Virus record (IMG/VR): IMGVR_UViG_3300018421_000004
Coordinates: 1 to 37,757 of that record
Origin: a virus
Length of the DNA stretch: 37,757 nt
Reading direction: 5' to 3' (one strand)
Shown here: one piece after another, positions 37,339-37,757 of the stretch
How the letters are laid out: each line of letters begins with the position of its first letter
Position numbering within the stretch: the first letter of the stretch is position 1
Made by a program: the position numbers and the translations under genes
Notes under the pieces: model-generated
The model's database searches: none
Seen by the model: only the letters and a program-made list of their open reading frames with translations
What the model was told of the DNA's origin: nothing

Positions 37339-37692
37339 ATGGACGAGAAACTGAACAGGGCCGAATGGACCCTGGACCGCTGCTGGAGGGTCGAGACCGA
37401 CGAGGGAACTCGCTGGTACTCGACCCTCCGCGACCTTGAGGCGGAGCTCGGGCCGCAAGTCGTGCTCGATATGCCGGGCGGGCTCCGCGTCGCCGTCGAC
37501 ACCTGGCGTCAGCTGGACATCCAGAGCCGCCGCATCGACCGCGAGCGCCGGGCCACGCTGGACTCCTGCGTGCGGGAGCTGGTAGAGCGTCAGGGCTGGG
37601 CGCGCGCGGACGTTGCCTACTTCCTGGGCAAAACCGCGACAGTCATCAACCGATCTCTGCTACGCTCGGCGAAAGAGGAGGATGAGTCGTGA
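37339..37692 (+). CDS. Putative DNA-binding protein, terminase small subunit candidate, 117 aa
   Basis: AGGAGG 7 nt before the ATG. N-terminal part is alpha/beta with many Trp and Asp (WTLDRCWRVETDEGTRWYSTLRDLEAELGPQVVLDMPGGLRVAVDTW). The C-terminal half is basic and helical, with RATLDSCVRELVERQGWARADVAYFLGKTATVINRSL giving a helix-turn-helix-like spacing. The GTG of the gene that restarts the circle lies on its stop. Either this or the gene before it could be the terminase small subunit; nothing decides between them. Confidence 0.6.
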   Translation: MDEKLNRAEWTLDRCWRVETDEGTRWYSTLRDLEAELGPQVVLDMPGGLRVAVDTWRQLDIQSRRIDRERRATLDSCVRELVERQGWARADVAYFLGKTATVINRSLLRSAKEEDES

Positions 37693-37757
37693 AGTACATC
37701 CAGACCCCCAACTACATCCTGACCGAGCACAAGGGTGGATTCTACATCAAGGTGCGC
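37676..37757. repeat. Right copy of the 82-bp terminal direct repeat
   Basis: Identical to 1-82. It contains the RBS and first 23 codons of the same gene as at position 14 (GTG at 37689). Joining the two ends gives a circle of 37,675 bp. Confidence 0.95.
37689..37757 (+). CDS. Partial copy of the 74-aa protein (first 23 codons)
   Basis: Same sequence as the start of the gene at 14; it runs off the window end because the sequence wraps around. Not an extra gene in the circular genome. Confidence 0.9.
   Translation, partial: MKYIQTPNYILTEHKGGFYIKVR

Noticed and set aside
1-37757. Integrase, repressor-integrase lysogeny module, tRNA genes, insertion sequences, CRISPR arrays
   Set aside because: None of their hallmarks (Tyr or Ser recombinase motifs, cloverleaf with TTCRANY arm, terminal inverted repeats with transposase, regular repeat-spacer blocks) was seen on either strand by eye.

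Overview
This window is the genome of a GC-rich tailed phage, read as circular. The last 82 bases (37676-37757) repeat the first 82 bases exactly, so the unique length is 37,675 bp and the gene at position 14 continues directly from the one ending at 37692. The head genes (large terminase, portal, acidic scaffold, HK97-type capsid, adaptor, propeller-like nozzle, three large internal-virion candidates) without a tape measure, tail tube or sheath point to a short-tailed (podovirus-like) virion. No integrase, polymerase, helicase or tRNA was recognised, so replication must lean on the host. A lipoprotein with DAGPEAGPEP-like linkers and a DSDCDGINDEDC motif resembles surface lipoproteins of Myxococcota; that host guess is an inference.

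Layout. (1) 36627-37692 and 14-21825, plus strand: small DNA-binding-like genes (terminase small subunit candidates), a beta-helix protein, TerL, portal, then a block of secreted, membrane and fibre-like proteins with an NlpC/P60-like hydrolase, two jelly-roll-like decoration proteins, a holin candidate, scaffold, capsid, connector genes and ejection-protein candidates, ending in a winged-helix protein with a histone H1-like tail. (2) 21935-23519, plus: small unknown genes, one apparently split between two frames. (3) 23478-27998, minus: recombination and replication operon (PD-(D/E)XK exonuclease, RecT annealing protein, zinc-finger replication organiser candidate, DnaC-like loader, SSB, Holliday-junction-resolvase-like nuclease) under a 16-bp palindrome. 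(4) 28057-32028, minus: very small, translationally coupled genes, several with CxxC pairs; base composition looks less GC-extreme than in the head genes. (5) 32029-33022: two intergenic stretches of about 330 bp around one small gene, dense in repeats; candidate origin and control region. (6) 33023-33745, plus: four small genes, two of them micro membrane proteins. (7) 33742-36521, minus: six coupled genes ending in a secreted von Willebrand factor A lipoprotein and including an HTH-metallophosphoesterase, the best candidate here for an undescribed accessory system.

Two regulatory signals tie the map together. The 10-mer ACAC-N2-GTGT was found at four places only, each in front of a transcription unit (10013, 21847, 27424, 36576). 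Twelve sites resembling the CRP/FNR consensus TGTGA-N6-TCACA cluster in the intergenic DNA at 29.1, 32.1-33.0 and 36.56 kb. Intrinsic terminators follow the decoration genes, the capsid gene and the late operon. Function calls rest on motif reading alone, without any database search.
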